From Candidatus Atribacter alterifermentans (GTDB taxonomy: Bacteria; Atribacterota; Atribacteria; Atribacterales; Atribacteraceae): a DNA stretch of 17,307 bases. A model generated the notes under the pieces. It had not been told where the DNA came from, did not search any database, and was given only the letters and a program-made list of their open reading frames with translations. The translations under genes and the position numbers were made by a program. Of the stretch, positions 7,802 to 15,719 are shown one piece after another (positions within the stretch are counted from its first letter, which is position 1; each line of letters begins with the position of its first letter). The stretch lies in contig JAAYUP010000019.1 in the NCBI GenBank assembly GCA_012517635.1, positions 1-17,307 of the forward strand, read 5' to 3'.

Positions 7802-9958
7802 CTATTCTTTATCTTTTTTCAAGTGAATGCGAGGTTTTTCTCTGGAGTGCTGGACGTCTTTTGAGAGACCAGGAGATTCAGCTAATGTATCTTTATGACT
7901 GAGAGATACCTTTCCAAAAGAGTCAATGCCAATAACCTTGACTAAGATATCATCACCAGTTTTAACCACGTCTTCGGTTTTTCGAACCCGTTCCCGGGCC
8001 AATTGAGAAATATGAACGAGCCCCTCCCTTCCTGGAAAAATTTCTACGAAGGCTCCAAAATCAGTGGTTTTGGTCACTCGTCCTAAATAGATTTTTCCAA
8101 TTTCAACTTCCTGAGTAATGTTTTTAATCATTTCAACCGCTTTTGTTTTTCCTTCTTCATTACGAGAGAAAATGATAATTTTCCCATCATCTTGAATGTC
8201 AATAATCGCTCCAGTTTCGTCAACAATTTTTTTAATGATTTTTCCGCCTGGTCCGATGACTGAACCGATTCGATCTGGATTAATTTCGATTATACCGATT
8301 TTCGGTGCATAGGGAGAAAGAACTTTACGAGGCACATCGATAGTTTGATCCATGATCTCTAAGATATGAAGTCGACCAGTTTTCGCTTCATCAAGCGCTT
8401 GGCTTAAAAGTTCCCAGCTCAGTCCACGGTTTTTTACGTCGAGCTGAATGGCCGTGATTCCTTGTCGGCTCCCTGCTACTTTAAAATCCATCTCACCATA
8501 ATGATCTTCGGAACCTAAAATATCTCTCAATAGCATATTCGTTTCCTGGTTTCTCATTAAACCAATGGATAAACCAGCGCAGGCTGACCGAACTGGAACA
8601 CCAGCATCCATTAATGAAAGGCTTCCTCCACAAACGGTTGCCATTGACGATGAACCATTCGATTCAAGTATTTCTGAAACGATCCGTATTGCATAAGGAA
8701 ACTCCGATTCTGGCGGAATAAAATATTCGAGCGCTCTTTCGGCTAAAGCTCCATGTCCAATTTCTCGTCGTCCAGGACCTCTCATCGGTCGTACTTCACC
8801 AGTGCTAAAGGGTGGAAAATTATAGTGGAGCATAAATCGTCGGGCTTCTTCATCCTGAAGACCATCGACTTTCTGCCCTTCACTGGTTGCTCCCAAGGTA
8901 GTAATAGCCATAGCTTGGGTTTGTCCTCGGGTGAAAAGAGCTGATCCATGAGTACGGGGTAAAATCCCAACTTCACAGTCAATCGGTCGAATTTCATCCG
9001 GACGTCTCCCATCCTGCCTCAAGCCACTTTTAAAGAGAAGATTCTGAATATTTTCTTTTACGACTTTTTCCCATAGTAAAGAAAAACCTTGGAGATTTTC
9101 AAAAGTTTCAGTAGCCTCTTCAACAGCTTTTTTATAAAGTAAATTGACGTTTTTTTGGCGTTCGGATTTATCAAAAACTGCAACTTTATCGGCAATTTGT
9201 AAATGGTAATGAGTTCGAATCCAATCCTCGATTTCAGCAAAATAGGTGGGAATTTCGGCTTCTTTTTTCGGCTTTCCCCATTGGGAAATGATTTCTTTCT
9301 GGGTTCGAATCGTTTTAAGAATAAATTCATACCCAATTTTCAAAGCTTGAGTGATTTCTGCTTCAGAAACCTCTTTTGCGCCAGCTTCGATCATGGTGAT
9401 TCCTTCTTCTGAGCCAGCAATGACCATATCCAAACGGCTGGAAATAAGCTGATCTAAACTTGGGTTAATGATAAAATTATCTCTATTTAACAAACCGACC
9501 CGGCAGGCACCGATTGGTCCTTCAAAAGGTATTGCAGAAATTCCCAAAGCCAGGGACGCACCCAATAAACCAAGTATTTCCGGAGTATTTTTTTCATCGA
9601 CCGAAAGAACGGTTGTAACGACTTGAATATCATTCCGATAAAATTCAGGAAAAAGTGGTCGGATTGATCGATCAATTAAACGTCCATTTAAAATGGCATC
9701 GCTTCTTGGCCTTCCTTCTCTCTTAATAAATCCTCCAGGTATTTTTCCAGCAGCATAGAAACGTTCTTCATAATCAACTAATAGAGGGGTAAAGTCAATA
9801 TCTTCTCGAGGTTCGTCGGATTCAGTAGCAGTGACTAGAACCTCAGTATCTCCATAACGAACCAGTACCGATCCACCAGCTTGTTTGGCGACCTTTCCTG
9901 ATTCAATAATACAATTGCTTTCACCAAATTCAATTTCAGCTCTGTTTATTGTCAACAC
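7802..9958 (-). CDS. pnp: Polyribonucleotide nucleotidyltransferase (PNPase)
   Basis: PNPase is a trimeric phosphorolytic 3'-5' exoribonuclease in mRNA decay and tRNA 3' processing. The 718-residue protein has the first RNase PH domain (about 1-215), an all-alpha linker (about 240-305) and the second, catalytic RNase PH domain (about 310-540). A KH domain with GPGGKIIKKI (569-578) and an S1 domain (about 621-688) follow. The active-site region reads SEDHYGEMDFKVAGSR: Asp485, Asp491 and Lys493 match the metal-binding residues, while Glu489 replaces the usual Asp. The start is uncertain by one codon. GTG 9958 is listed, but TTG 9955 gives better spacing (6 bases) to the upstream AGAGG. It lies 7 bases after rpsO, a widely conserved pair. 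Confidence 0.97.
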   Translation of the reverse strand: MLTINRAEIEFGESNCIIESGKVAKQAGGSVLVRYGDTEVLVTATESDEPREDIDFTPLLVDYEERFYAAGKIPGGFIKREGRPRSDAILNGRLIDRSIRPLFPEFYRNDIQVVTTVLSVDEKNTPEILGLLGASLALGISAIPFEGPIGACRVGLLNRDNFIINPSLDQLISSRLDMVIAGSEEGITMIEAGAKEVSEAEITQALKIGYEFILKTIRTQKEIISQWGKPKKEAEIPTYFAEIEDWIRTHYHLQIADKVAVFDKSERQKNVNLLYKKAVEEATETFENLQGFSLLWEKVVKENIQNLLFKSGLRQDGRRPDEIRPIDCEVGILPRTHGSALFTRGQTQAMAITTLGATSEGQKVDGLQDEEARRFMLHYNFPPFSTGEVRPMRGPGRREIGHGALAERALEYFIPPESEFPYAIRIVSEILESNGSSSMATVCGGSLSLMDAGVPVRSACAGLSIGLMRNQETNMLLRDILGSEDHYGEMDFKVAGSRQGITAIQLDVKNRGLSWELLSQALDEAKTGRLHILEIMDQTIDVPRKVLSPYAPKIGIIEINPDRIGSVIGPGGKIIKKIVDETGAIIDIQDDGKIIIFSRNEEGKTKAVEMIKNITQEVEIGKIYLGRVTKTTDFGAFVEIFPGREGLVHISQLARERVRKTEDVVKTGDDILVKVIGIDSFGKVSLSHKDTLAESPGLSKDVQHSREKPRIHLKKDKE

Positions 9959-9965
9959 CTTCCTC

Positions 9966-10235
9966 TTACTTTCGCAATGATAACTTTTCTAAAATCGAAT
10001 AATAACGATCAACGTGATACTTTTTTAAATAATTCAAAAGCCTTCGCCGTTGACCGACCATCATAAAAAGGCCTCGACGAGAATGAAAGTCTTTCGTATG
10101 GATTTTTAAGTGCTCGGTAAGCTCGCGAATTCTTTCAGTAAGTAAAGCAATCTGAACTTCCGGAGAACCAGTATCTCCATCGTGATTTTTAAATTTTTCT
10201 ATGAGCTCATTTTTCTTTTCTTTTGTAAGAGCCAA
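9966..10235 (-). CDS. rpsO: Small ribosomal subunit protein uS15
   Basis: S15 binds a three-way junction of the central domain of 16S rRNA early in 30S assembly and forms the B4 bridge to 23S rRNA. From the TTG at 10235 the product has 89 residues, the usual family length, and begins (M)ALTKEKK like most S15 proteins. The family blocks DTGSPEVQIALLTERI and HTKDFHSRRGLFMMVGQRRRLLNYL are intact. A longer frame from TTG 10253 would add six residues (EVSYQL side) not typical of the family. The neighbours ribF upstream and pnp 7 bases downstream are the common bacterial arrangement. Autoregulation through the leader is known for the family but only weakly supported here. Confidence 0.95.
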   Translation of the reverse strand: MALTKEKKNELIEKFKNHDGDTGSPEVQIALLTERIRELTEHLKIHTKDFHSRRGLFMMVGQRRRLLNYLKKYHVDRYYSILEKLSLRK

Positions 10236-10243
10236 TTGATATG

Positions 10244-10271
10244 ACACCTCCAATTTCTATACATTCGGTGT
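10244..10271 (-). promoter_or_regulatory. Possible SD-sequestering hairpin before rpsO
   Basis: ACACC (minus strand, 10271-10267) can pair with GGTGT (10248-10244). The second arm overlaps the SD GGAGGTG of rpsO. S15 is known to repress its own mRNA by binding leader structure in several bacteria, so a structure that hides the SD is interesting here. The stem has only 5 bp, and the predicted start of the internal promoter would trim its first arm. Confidence 0.25.
10245..10251 (-). promoter_or_regulatory. SD sequence that decides a TTG start for rpsO
   Basis: GGAGGTG lies 9 bases before the TTG at 10235. There is no ATG near the expected S15 N-terminus. The SD lies inside the longer frame from TTG 10253, which argues against that earlier start. 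Confidence 0.75.
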
Positions 10272-11210
10272 TTAGTTTATCATACCCTGAGTATGCTGTA
10301 AATATGCGTTAAAAGCGGCTTGATCTAAGGTTATTTGTTTTCTTAATGCCTCAATAGTTGGAAAATGCTTTTCTAAACGCCAAAAATGCCTGAGTTGAAC
10401 TACAACTCGCTCTTGATAAAGGAGCTGACGAATTTGCCGACCAATATGGACTTCAACTACTCTTCTTTGGTTTTGACTGACAGTTGGTTTGGTTCCAATG
10501 TAAATCAAAGCTGGATACTCTTCCTTTTTCCAATTCATGAATCCGAAGTAAACACCATGAGGTGGCGTCAATTTTGATGAAACTGGAAAAAAGTTAGCGG
10601 TTGGAAAACCAATTTGACTTCCAATTTGTCTTCCTTTTACAACTCGACCCCTGATGGAAAAGGGATATCCTAAAATCATATTCGCTTTACTTATGTCACC
10701 TTTTTCAATTAGTTGACGAATCATGGTACTGGATAGAACAGCTCCGTCAAGAGATATTGATGGAATAATAGCAGTATAAACCCCCTTTTTTTTAAAGAAA
10801 TTCTGAAGAAATATTTGATCTCCTTGGGTTCTATATCCAAATCGAAAATTTTCGCCAGTAATCACCGCTATAGGTTTAAACCGCTGATTGATCTGATTAA
10901 GAAATTGTTCAGGTGGTGTATGACGAAGCTTTCGATTAAAACGAAGAAAATAAACCTCACAACCTGGATAGTAATTTTGAAAACGTTGGTATTTTTCAAT
11001 ATAAGTTGTTAGGTATTTTATATGGTGACTATGCTTAATAGAATTTCTGGGATGGGGATAAAAAGTGATTATACGTAAAGGTTTCTTTTTTTCGGTGGCA
11101 AGAACAGCTGCTTGATTTAAAACGGCTTGATGGCCTAAGTGAATTCCATCAAAAAAACCAAGCGCAACGACCGATTCAGTAACATTTATTGGGAAACCCT
11201 TATACAACAT
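10272..11210 (-). CDS. ribF: Bifunctional riboflavin kinase / FAD synthetase RibF
   Basis: RibF phosphorylates riboflavin to FMN and adenylates FMN to FAD in the cytoplasm. The 312-residue protein has an N-terminal nucleotidyltransferase domain with GFFDGIHLGH (18-27), GENFRFG (119-125) and SSTMIRQLI (160-168). The C-terminal kinase domain carries GRVVKGRQIGSQIGFPTANF (188-207). The kinase PTAN motif is intact, so both activities are expected. The start is supported by GAGGAG 5 bases upstream, inside the end of truB. I see no FMN riboswitch; the gene has no leader of its own. Its last codons contain a possible promoter for rpsO. Confidence 0.97.
   Translation of the reverse strand: MLYKGFPINVTESVVALGFFDGIHLGHQAVLNQAAVLATEKKKPLRIITFYPHPRNSIKHSHHIKYLTTYIEKYQRFQNYYPGCEVYFLRFNRKLRHTPPEQFLNQINQRFKPIAVITGENFRFGYRTQGDQIFLQNFFKKKGVYTAIIPSISLDGAVLSSTMIRQLIEKGDISKANMILGYPFSIRGRVVKGRQIGSQIGFPTANFFPVSSKLTPPHGVYFGFMNWKKEEYPALIYIGTKPTVSQNQRRVVEVHIGRQIRQLLYQERVVVQLRHFWRLEKHFPTIEALRKQITLDQAAFNAYLQHTQGMIN
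10274..10302 (-). promoter_or_regulatory. Possible internal promoter for rpsO-pnp
   Basis: On the minus strand TTTACA (10297-10302, 5 of 6 matches to the -35 consensus) is followed after exactly 17 bases by TAAACT (10274-10279, 4 of 6). A TG dinucleotide one base before the -10 makes it an extended -10 type. The spacer holds a 5-base inverted repeat (catac 10281-10285, gtatg 10291-10295). The element sits at the very end of ribF, about 40 bases before the rpsO start, where an rpsO promoter would be expected. Confidence 0.45.
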
Positions 11211-12105
11211 ATCGACTCCTCTCTTCTACGATTATTTCGGGATGAAGAAGCCGTTTATTTTGATTAAAATGAGCTAGACCAATAAAGTGATTGTGTGAAT
11301 AAATTTTAACCAAAGAGCTCGATTCGAAAGGAAAGTGATCAGGCCATTGAACCGGATTTCCTTGTTGTAATTTTTTTCCTTCCTCACTTGTAATCGAGAT
11401 CGATGGGAACCAATACAAAGCTTGATCAATAGGAATGGAGTTTTGAATCAGAAAATCCGGTTGAAGGGAGATATCCGAGACGACCAAACTATCAAGCCAT
11501 GAAAAATTCCCGATATTTTCTCGACGCAGACTATAAACATAACCTCCAATACCTAACTGTTCCCCAATTTCATGAGCAAGGCTTCGAATATAGGTGCCTG
11601 ATGAACAAGAGAGGAGAATTTCTGCTTCAGGGACTACCCCGGGTTGGATTTTGATGATTTTCAGTTGGTGAATAGTAATCTCTTTTTTCAATTCAGGGAT
11701 TGATTTTCCTTTGCGAGCATATTTGTATAAGCGATGCCCTTGATATTTGGTTGCAGAAAAAAGAGGAATGACTTGTTGTCTGGTTCCTTGAAAAGGGAAA
11801 ATGGCTTTTTCAATCATATCGGTCGTGAGTGGTTGGAGTGAGAAGTTTTTAATCTGCCCGAGGACATCATAGGAATCAGTGGAAATGCCAAAACGCATCC
11901 AAGCCCGGTATGATTTAGGAAGGTCTTGAAAAAAAGAAGCGAAACGAGTCGCCTTTCCCCAACAAATGAGAAGAAGGCCCCTGGCGAAGGGGTCTAAAGT
12001 TCCTGAATGGCCAACTTTTACTTCAAGCACCTTGCGGATGATTTCTACGATACGATGGGAAACAACTCCCACCGGTTTATATACAGGAAGAATTCCACCA
12101 ATCAT
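11200..12105 (-). CDS. truB: tRNA pseudouridine-55 synthase TruB
   Basis: TruB converts U55 in the T-loop of tRNAs to pseudouridine. It also acts as a tRNA folding chaperone in E. coli. The 301-residue protein has the opening KPVGVVSH and the catalytic motif GHSGTLDPFARGLL, with nucleophile Asp38. It continues with KSYRAWMRFG (65-74), the usual Tyr-containing core strand, and a C-terminal PUA-like region. The start ATG lies 4 bases after the nrnA stop and has no recognisable SD (the bases before it are AT-rich), so it probably depends on coupling to nrnA translation. It overlaps ribF by 11 bases. Confidence 0.96.
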   Translation of the reverse strand: MIGGILPVYKPVGVVSHRIVEIIRKVLEVKVGHSGTLDPFARGLLLICWGKATRFASFFQDLPKSYRAWMRFGISTDSYDVLGQIKNFSLQPLTTDMIEKAIFPFQGTRQQVIPLFSATKYQGHRLYKYARKGKSIPELKKEITIHQLKIIKIQPGVVPEAEILLSCSSGTYIRSLAHEIGEQLGIGGYVYSLRRENIGNFSWLDSLVVSDISLQPDFLIQNSIPIDQALYWFPSISITSEEGKKLQQGNPVQWPDHFPFESSSLVKIYSHNHFIGLAHFNQNKRLLHPEIIVEERSRYVV

Positions 12106-12109
12106 ATTT

Positions 12110-13114
12110 TTATACTGATAAAGAATGGGGTTTACCAGAATGGGAAGAAAGGTACTCTTGAATATATTCTTTGAGGTTTTGGTAAATTGTTTTAAAGTCT
12201 CCTTGAATTTTAAAACCAGCAGCTTTCAAATGTCCTCCTCCGCCAAAAGCATGAGCAATCGGAAGAATGTTGGTTTCATCTTGAGCTCGGAGGCTCACTT
12301 TAAAAGTATGATTGTCAATTTCTCTGATAAATACCGATATAAGTGAGCCAGGAATATAGAGCCCATAATCAACAATTCCTTCAGTATCTTCTTCTGAGGC
12401 TCCACATAACTCAAAATCGCTTTTGAGAAGATAGGTCATTGCAAAACGATTTTGAGAATCGTAGATAAAACGGTTCAATGCCACACCTAACAGTTTCAAT
12501 GCGGAATTTCGTCGGTATTTAAAAGCATAGCGCATAATCGTTGCGACCGATGCTCCTTGATAAACGAGGTCTTCTAAGATGCTCAGAAGTTTCTGATTTA
12601 ATTCTACATATTGAAATCCACCGGTGTCGGTAATAAGCCCAGTGAGGATAGCTGTGGAAAGTGGTGAATCCAATTTGGTTTGAATTTTTTTTGCTAAATT
12701 ATAGATAAGAATTGTTGTTGAAGGACAATGTGGGTCAACATCGTTAATTGTTCCATATAAGGAATTATCAGGGTGATGATCAATATTTACCACAATGGCA
12801 CACTTTTCTCGTATATCATTAAGTCGGCCCAGTCGCTGAGTATTCGAACAGTCAACCGCAAAAAAAACTGAATTTTCCGAGATTTTTTTCAATCTCGGAT
12901 GATGAAGGGAATGGATATCTTTTAAATGAGGTAAAAATTGGTAGAAATAAGGAATTGAATCATCATAAACCATTATTGGGTCAAATTTTTTTTGAATAAG
13001 AAGCAAATAAAGCGCTATCATCGACCCCAATCCATCACCATCAATATTTAAGTGAGAAGCAATGATCATAGGAGTTTTCTGAGGTAGCGAATCAATGAAA
13101 TGTTTTATTTCCAT
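12110..13114 (-). CDS. nrnA: DHH-family phosphoesterase NrnA (oligoribonuclease / pAp phosphatase)
   Basis: NrnA degrades nano-RNAs of two to five nucleotides from the 3' end and dephosphorylates 3'-phosphoadenosine 5'-phosphate (pAp) to AMP, using Mn2+. It stands in for Orn in many bacteria. The 334-residue protein shows the metal-binding motifs HLNIDGDGLGS (21-31), VDCSN (87-91), the DHH signature NIDHHPDN (110-117) and TDTGGF (162-167). The substrate-binding GGGGHLKAAG (291-300) lies in the DHHA1 domain. SD GGGAG lies 6 bases before the ATG. Its place between rbfA and truB is the same as in many Firmicutes. The subfamily call (NrnA rather than another DHH phosphoesterase) rests on context and length. 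Confidence 0.92.
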   Translation of the reverse strand: MEIKHFIDSLPQKTPMIIASHLNIDGDGLGSMIALYLLLIQKKFDPIMVYDDSIPYFYQFLPHLKDIHSLHHPRLKKISENSVFFAVDCSNTQRLGRLNDIREKCAIVVNIDHHPDNSLYGTINDVDPHCPSTTILIYNLAKKIQTKLDSPLSTAILTGLITDTGGFQYVELNQKLLSILEDLVYQGASVATIMRYAFKYRRNSALKLLGVALNRFIYDSQNRFAMTYLLKSDFELCGASEEDTEGIVDYGLYIPGSLISVFIREIDNHTFKVSLRAQDETNILPIAHAFGGGGHLKAAGFKIQGDFKTIYQNLKEYIQEYLSSHSGKPHSLSV

Positions 13115-13116
13115 TT

Positions 13117-13470
13117 TTAACTCCCGCTTTTTCTTTCAATTTGATTGATAAGGTCAATGACCTGATAGGCTTTTTCTAAGCTGGTATCGTAAATAAATTC
13201 AATTTCAGGCATATACCGTATTCGTATATTTTGACTGATGCTACTCCGTATAAATCGACTTGCTTTCCGCAAGGCTTGAAAACTTTCTTCAATTTCATTT
13301 TTATTTCCAGGAAAAGAAACGTGTATTCGAGCAATTTTTAAATCAGGAGTGATATTGACATGGGTTATAGTCATTCTCTTTATACGCGGATCTGCCGCAT
13401 CGGATAGAACCATTGTGGCTATTTCTCTTCTAATGAGTTCAGCTAAACGTTGGGAGCGAAAGCTCTTCAT
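13117..13470 (-). CDS. rbfA: 30S ribosome-binding factor RbfA
   Basis: RbfA is a single KH-type domain protein that binds the 30S subunit near the 5' end of 16S rRNA and helps its late maturation. It is linked to cold adaptation in E. coli. The 117-residue length is typical. Visible signatures are the opening FRSQRLAELIRREIATMV, the ADPRI segment (about 26-30) and the strand pattern ITHVNITPDLKIARIHVSF. The conserved IRIRYMPEIEFIYDTSLEKA segment follows near 100. A strong SD (AAGGGGG, followed by TTTAAAA) sits before the ATG. The stop is 2 bases from the nrnA start. Confidence 0.96.
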   Translation of the reverse strand: MKSFRSQRLAELIRREIATMVLSDAADPRIKRMTITHVNITPDLKIARIHVSFPGNKNEIEESFQALRKASRFIRSSISQNIRIRYMPEIEFIYDTSLEKAYQVIDLINQIERKSGS

Positions 13471-13512
13471 TTTTAAACCCCCTTTTTGACAGTTCTGCCA
13501 GTTATTAAATAA

Positions 13513-13794
13513 TCAATAGATTTGAATAGTAAACTGAATGATTTCATAACGTCCATCTTCTTCAACAAAACGGCTTATCTGATTGATCAAATGCTTAACC
13601 GTCATTTCATCTTTAGCCACACAGGCAAAACCGATTTGGCCTTGGTTCCAGGCGAGATCAGGATTTATCTCAATAACTGACAGATTAAAACGGTTTCTCA
13701 GTCGTTGTTTGATGGAATTCATAATTCTTCTTTTATCTTTTAGTGAAAAACTTTCAGGAAGAGAAAGTAATACCTGACCAGATCCAATTCTCAT
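13513..13794 (-). CDS. ylxP: YlxP-like DUF503 protein
   Basis: A 93-residue protein of the DUF503 (YlxP) family, recognised by the block SFSLKDKRRIMNSIKQRLRNRF (about 16-37) followed by NLSVIEI, and by the gene's place between infB and rbfA. The family adopts a small ferredoxin-like fold. Its biochemical role is not well established, though its constant place in this operon suggests work on ribosomes or RNA. The start overlaps the infB stop by 4 bases (ATGA), so translation is probably coupled. The SD is weak (GAGAAG). A 42-base gap with no clear structure separates it from rbfA. Confidence 0.9.
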   Translation of the reverse strand: MRIGSGQVLLSLPESFSLKDKRRIMNSIKQRLRNRFNLSVIEINPDLAWNQGQIGFACVAKDEMTVKHLINQISRFVEEDGRYEIIQFTIQIY

Positions 13795-15719
13795 ATTTCT
13801 TCTCGGATAATATAAGCTTCTAAAATATCTCCCTCTTCAAAATTTTCAAAACGATCGAGCCCAATTCCACATTCATACCCCATTGTCACTTCTTTCACGT
13901 CCTCTTTAAACCTTTTTAAGGAGACAATCTTGGCTGACTCTTCGAGCACCTCTCCTTTTCTAATTACTCGTACAAATGCATTTCTTTCAATTTTACCCGA
14001 CGTGACATAGGAACCGGATATGACACCAGTTTTTGGGATTTTAAACACCGCTCTTACTTCAGCTTTTCCAATATTTTCAAGATATTTTTTGGGTGTTATC
14101 ATTCCTTTTATAGCATTTTGTAAATCTTCAATGACGTCATAAATGACTCGATAGAGACGGACATCCACTCCTTCCCTTTTTGCAGCCTTAGAAACCTCAG
14201 AAGGGAGTTTCACGTCAAAACCAATGACGATTCCTTTCGAAGCCGCGGCTAAGACCACATCGGCTTCATTAATGTTACCGACCCCCTTAGAAAGGACCTG
14301 GATTTGAATTTCTTCACTTCCGATTTGGGAAAGAACTTTTTCAATTGCGTCAAGAGATCCCTGAAAATCTGCTTTGAGAATAATATTCAACTCTCGCTTT
14401 TTTCCTTCTTCTGGAAAGAGAAGCTCTTCGAGAGAGGTAATCTGGGCGCTTGATCCTTTTAATGTTTTTTCCCGCTCCTTTTGTTGTTTTTGATTCGCAA
14501 TCAAACGAGCAATCTTTTCGTCTTCTAAAACCATGAATTGAGTTCCAGCTGGGGGCAACTCAGAAAAACCGACAATTTCTACTGGCATAGATGGAAGAGC
14601 TTCTTTGATAGCTTTTCCATTTACCGAGAATAGGGATCGGACTTTTCCCCAGGTGGCACCGGCAACAAAGAAATCACCAATCTTGAGGGTTCCTTCTTTA
14701 ACAATAACCGTTGCAACTGGTCCCTTTCCTCGATCCAAGCGAGATTCCATAATAGTTCCCGTAGCAAAACCTTGATACCGAGCTTTCAGTTCCAAAATTT
14801 CGGCTTGGAGTAAAATCATTTCTAAAAGATCATTAATCCCTTTTTTCTGAAGAGCGGATATATTCATAAAAATTGTATCTCCACCCCATTCTTCAGGAAC
14901 CAGCCCGTGTTCAGAGAGTTGTTGTTTGATTCGATCTGGGTTCGCTCCTGATTTATCGATTTTGTTAATAGCTACAATGATAGACACATCGGCAGCTTTC
15001 GCATGTTGGAGAGCTTCGATGGTTTGAGGCATTACACCATCATCGGCGGCGACGACCAAAATGGCAATATCGGTCACTTGGGCTCCCCGTGCTCGCATCG
15101 CAGTAAAAGCTTCATGACCAGGTGTATCAACAAAAGTAATCTTTTTATTATTGATTTCGATTTGATACGCTCCGATTTTTTGAGTGATTCCACCATACTC
15201 AGACTCTGCAACCTTAGAATGACGTATTGCATCTAATAAAGTGGTTTTTCCATGGTCGACATGACCTAAAACGGTGACTATCGGAGGTCGAATCTGCAAA
15301 TCTCCTTGGAGGGCTTCAATGGTTTTTTCTCGTAAATCATCCTCCCACGTTATTTCCCAATTTTTCTCACGGGCTAAACGTTCAACAACTAACGGTGGTA
15401 AAGGTTTTTTTGAGTCAAAAATTACATTCCAATCGGCTAATTTGATAACAATATCTTCCCAATTCATATCAAGAAGACGGGCAATATCTTTCAAATAAGG
15501 GGGTTTTTTGACTTGGATAGTACGTTCTTTTCTCTTTCGCTTTTTTTCTTCTTCTTTTTTTTGGTATTCCCTTTCTTCTTGTAAAAGTTCAATATACTCT
15601 TCATCAATACTACTCATATGATTTTTTACGTCAGATCCTAAAGACTTTAATATATCCATTACTTCATGAGTTGGCATACCAAGCTGTTCTGCCACTTTGT
15701 ATATTCTAATTTTTGCCAT
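13791..15719 (-). CDS. infB: Translation initiation factor IF-2
   Basis: IF2 is the GTPase that brings fMet-tRNA to the 30S subunit and promotes subunit joining. The 642-residue protein has an N-terminal IF2_N module (MAKIRIYKVAEQLG), a Lys/Glu-rich charged linker (about 51-71), a second IF2_N-like region (about 75-125) and the G domain. Visible GTPase motifs are GHVDHGKT (G1, 152-159), GGIT in switch I (176-179), DTPGHE (G3, 198-203), NKID (G4, 252-255) and SAL (G5, 288-290). Domains II, III and the C-terminal tRNA-binding domain follow. GGITQ is followed by Lys rather than the more common His. The start at 15719 is set by AGGAGG 6 bases upstream and by the canonical MAKIRIYKVA. A longer frame from 15746 is rejected. 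The stop overlaps the next gene as ATGA. Confidence 0.98.
   Translation of the reverse strand: MAKIRIYKVAEQLGMPTHEVMDILKSLGSDVKNHMSSIDEEYIELLQEEREYQKKEEEKKRKRKERTIQVKKPPYLKDIARLLDMNWEDIVIKLADWNVIFDSKKPLPPLVVERLAREKNWEITWEDDLREKTIEALQGDLQIRPPIVTVLGHVDHGKTTLLDAIRHSKVAESEYGGITQKIGAYQIEINNKKITFVDTPGHEAFTAMRARGAQVTDIAILVVAADDGVMPQTIEALQHAKAADVSIIVAINKIDKSGANPDRIKQQLSEHGLVPEEWGGDTIFMNISALQKKGINDLLEMILLQAEILELKARYQGFATGTIMESRLDRGKGPVATVIVKEGTLKIGDFFVAGATWGKVRSLFSVNGKAIKEALPSMPVEIVGFSELPPAGTQFMVLEDEKIARLIANQKQQKEREKTLKGSSAQITSLEELLFPEEGKKRELNIILKADFQGSLDAIEKVLSQIGSEEIQIQVLSKGVGNINEADVVLAAASKGIVIGFDVKLPSEVSKAAKREGVDVRLYRVIYDVIEDLQNAIKGMITPKKYLENIGKAEVRAVFKIPKTGVISGSYVTSGKIERNAFVRVIRKGEVLEESAKIVSLKRFKEDVKEVTMGYECGIGLDRFENFEEGDILEAYIIREEI

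Noticed and set aside
7783..7860. Promoter before ftsK in the end of pnp
   Set aside because: A TTGAAA-like -35 is present but no acceptable -10 follows at 16 to 18 bases.
15540..15565. Low-complexity T/C-rich run on the plus strand
   Set aside because: It encodes the Lys/Glu-rich linker of IF2 and needs no further explanation.
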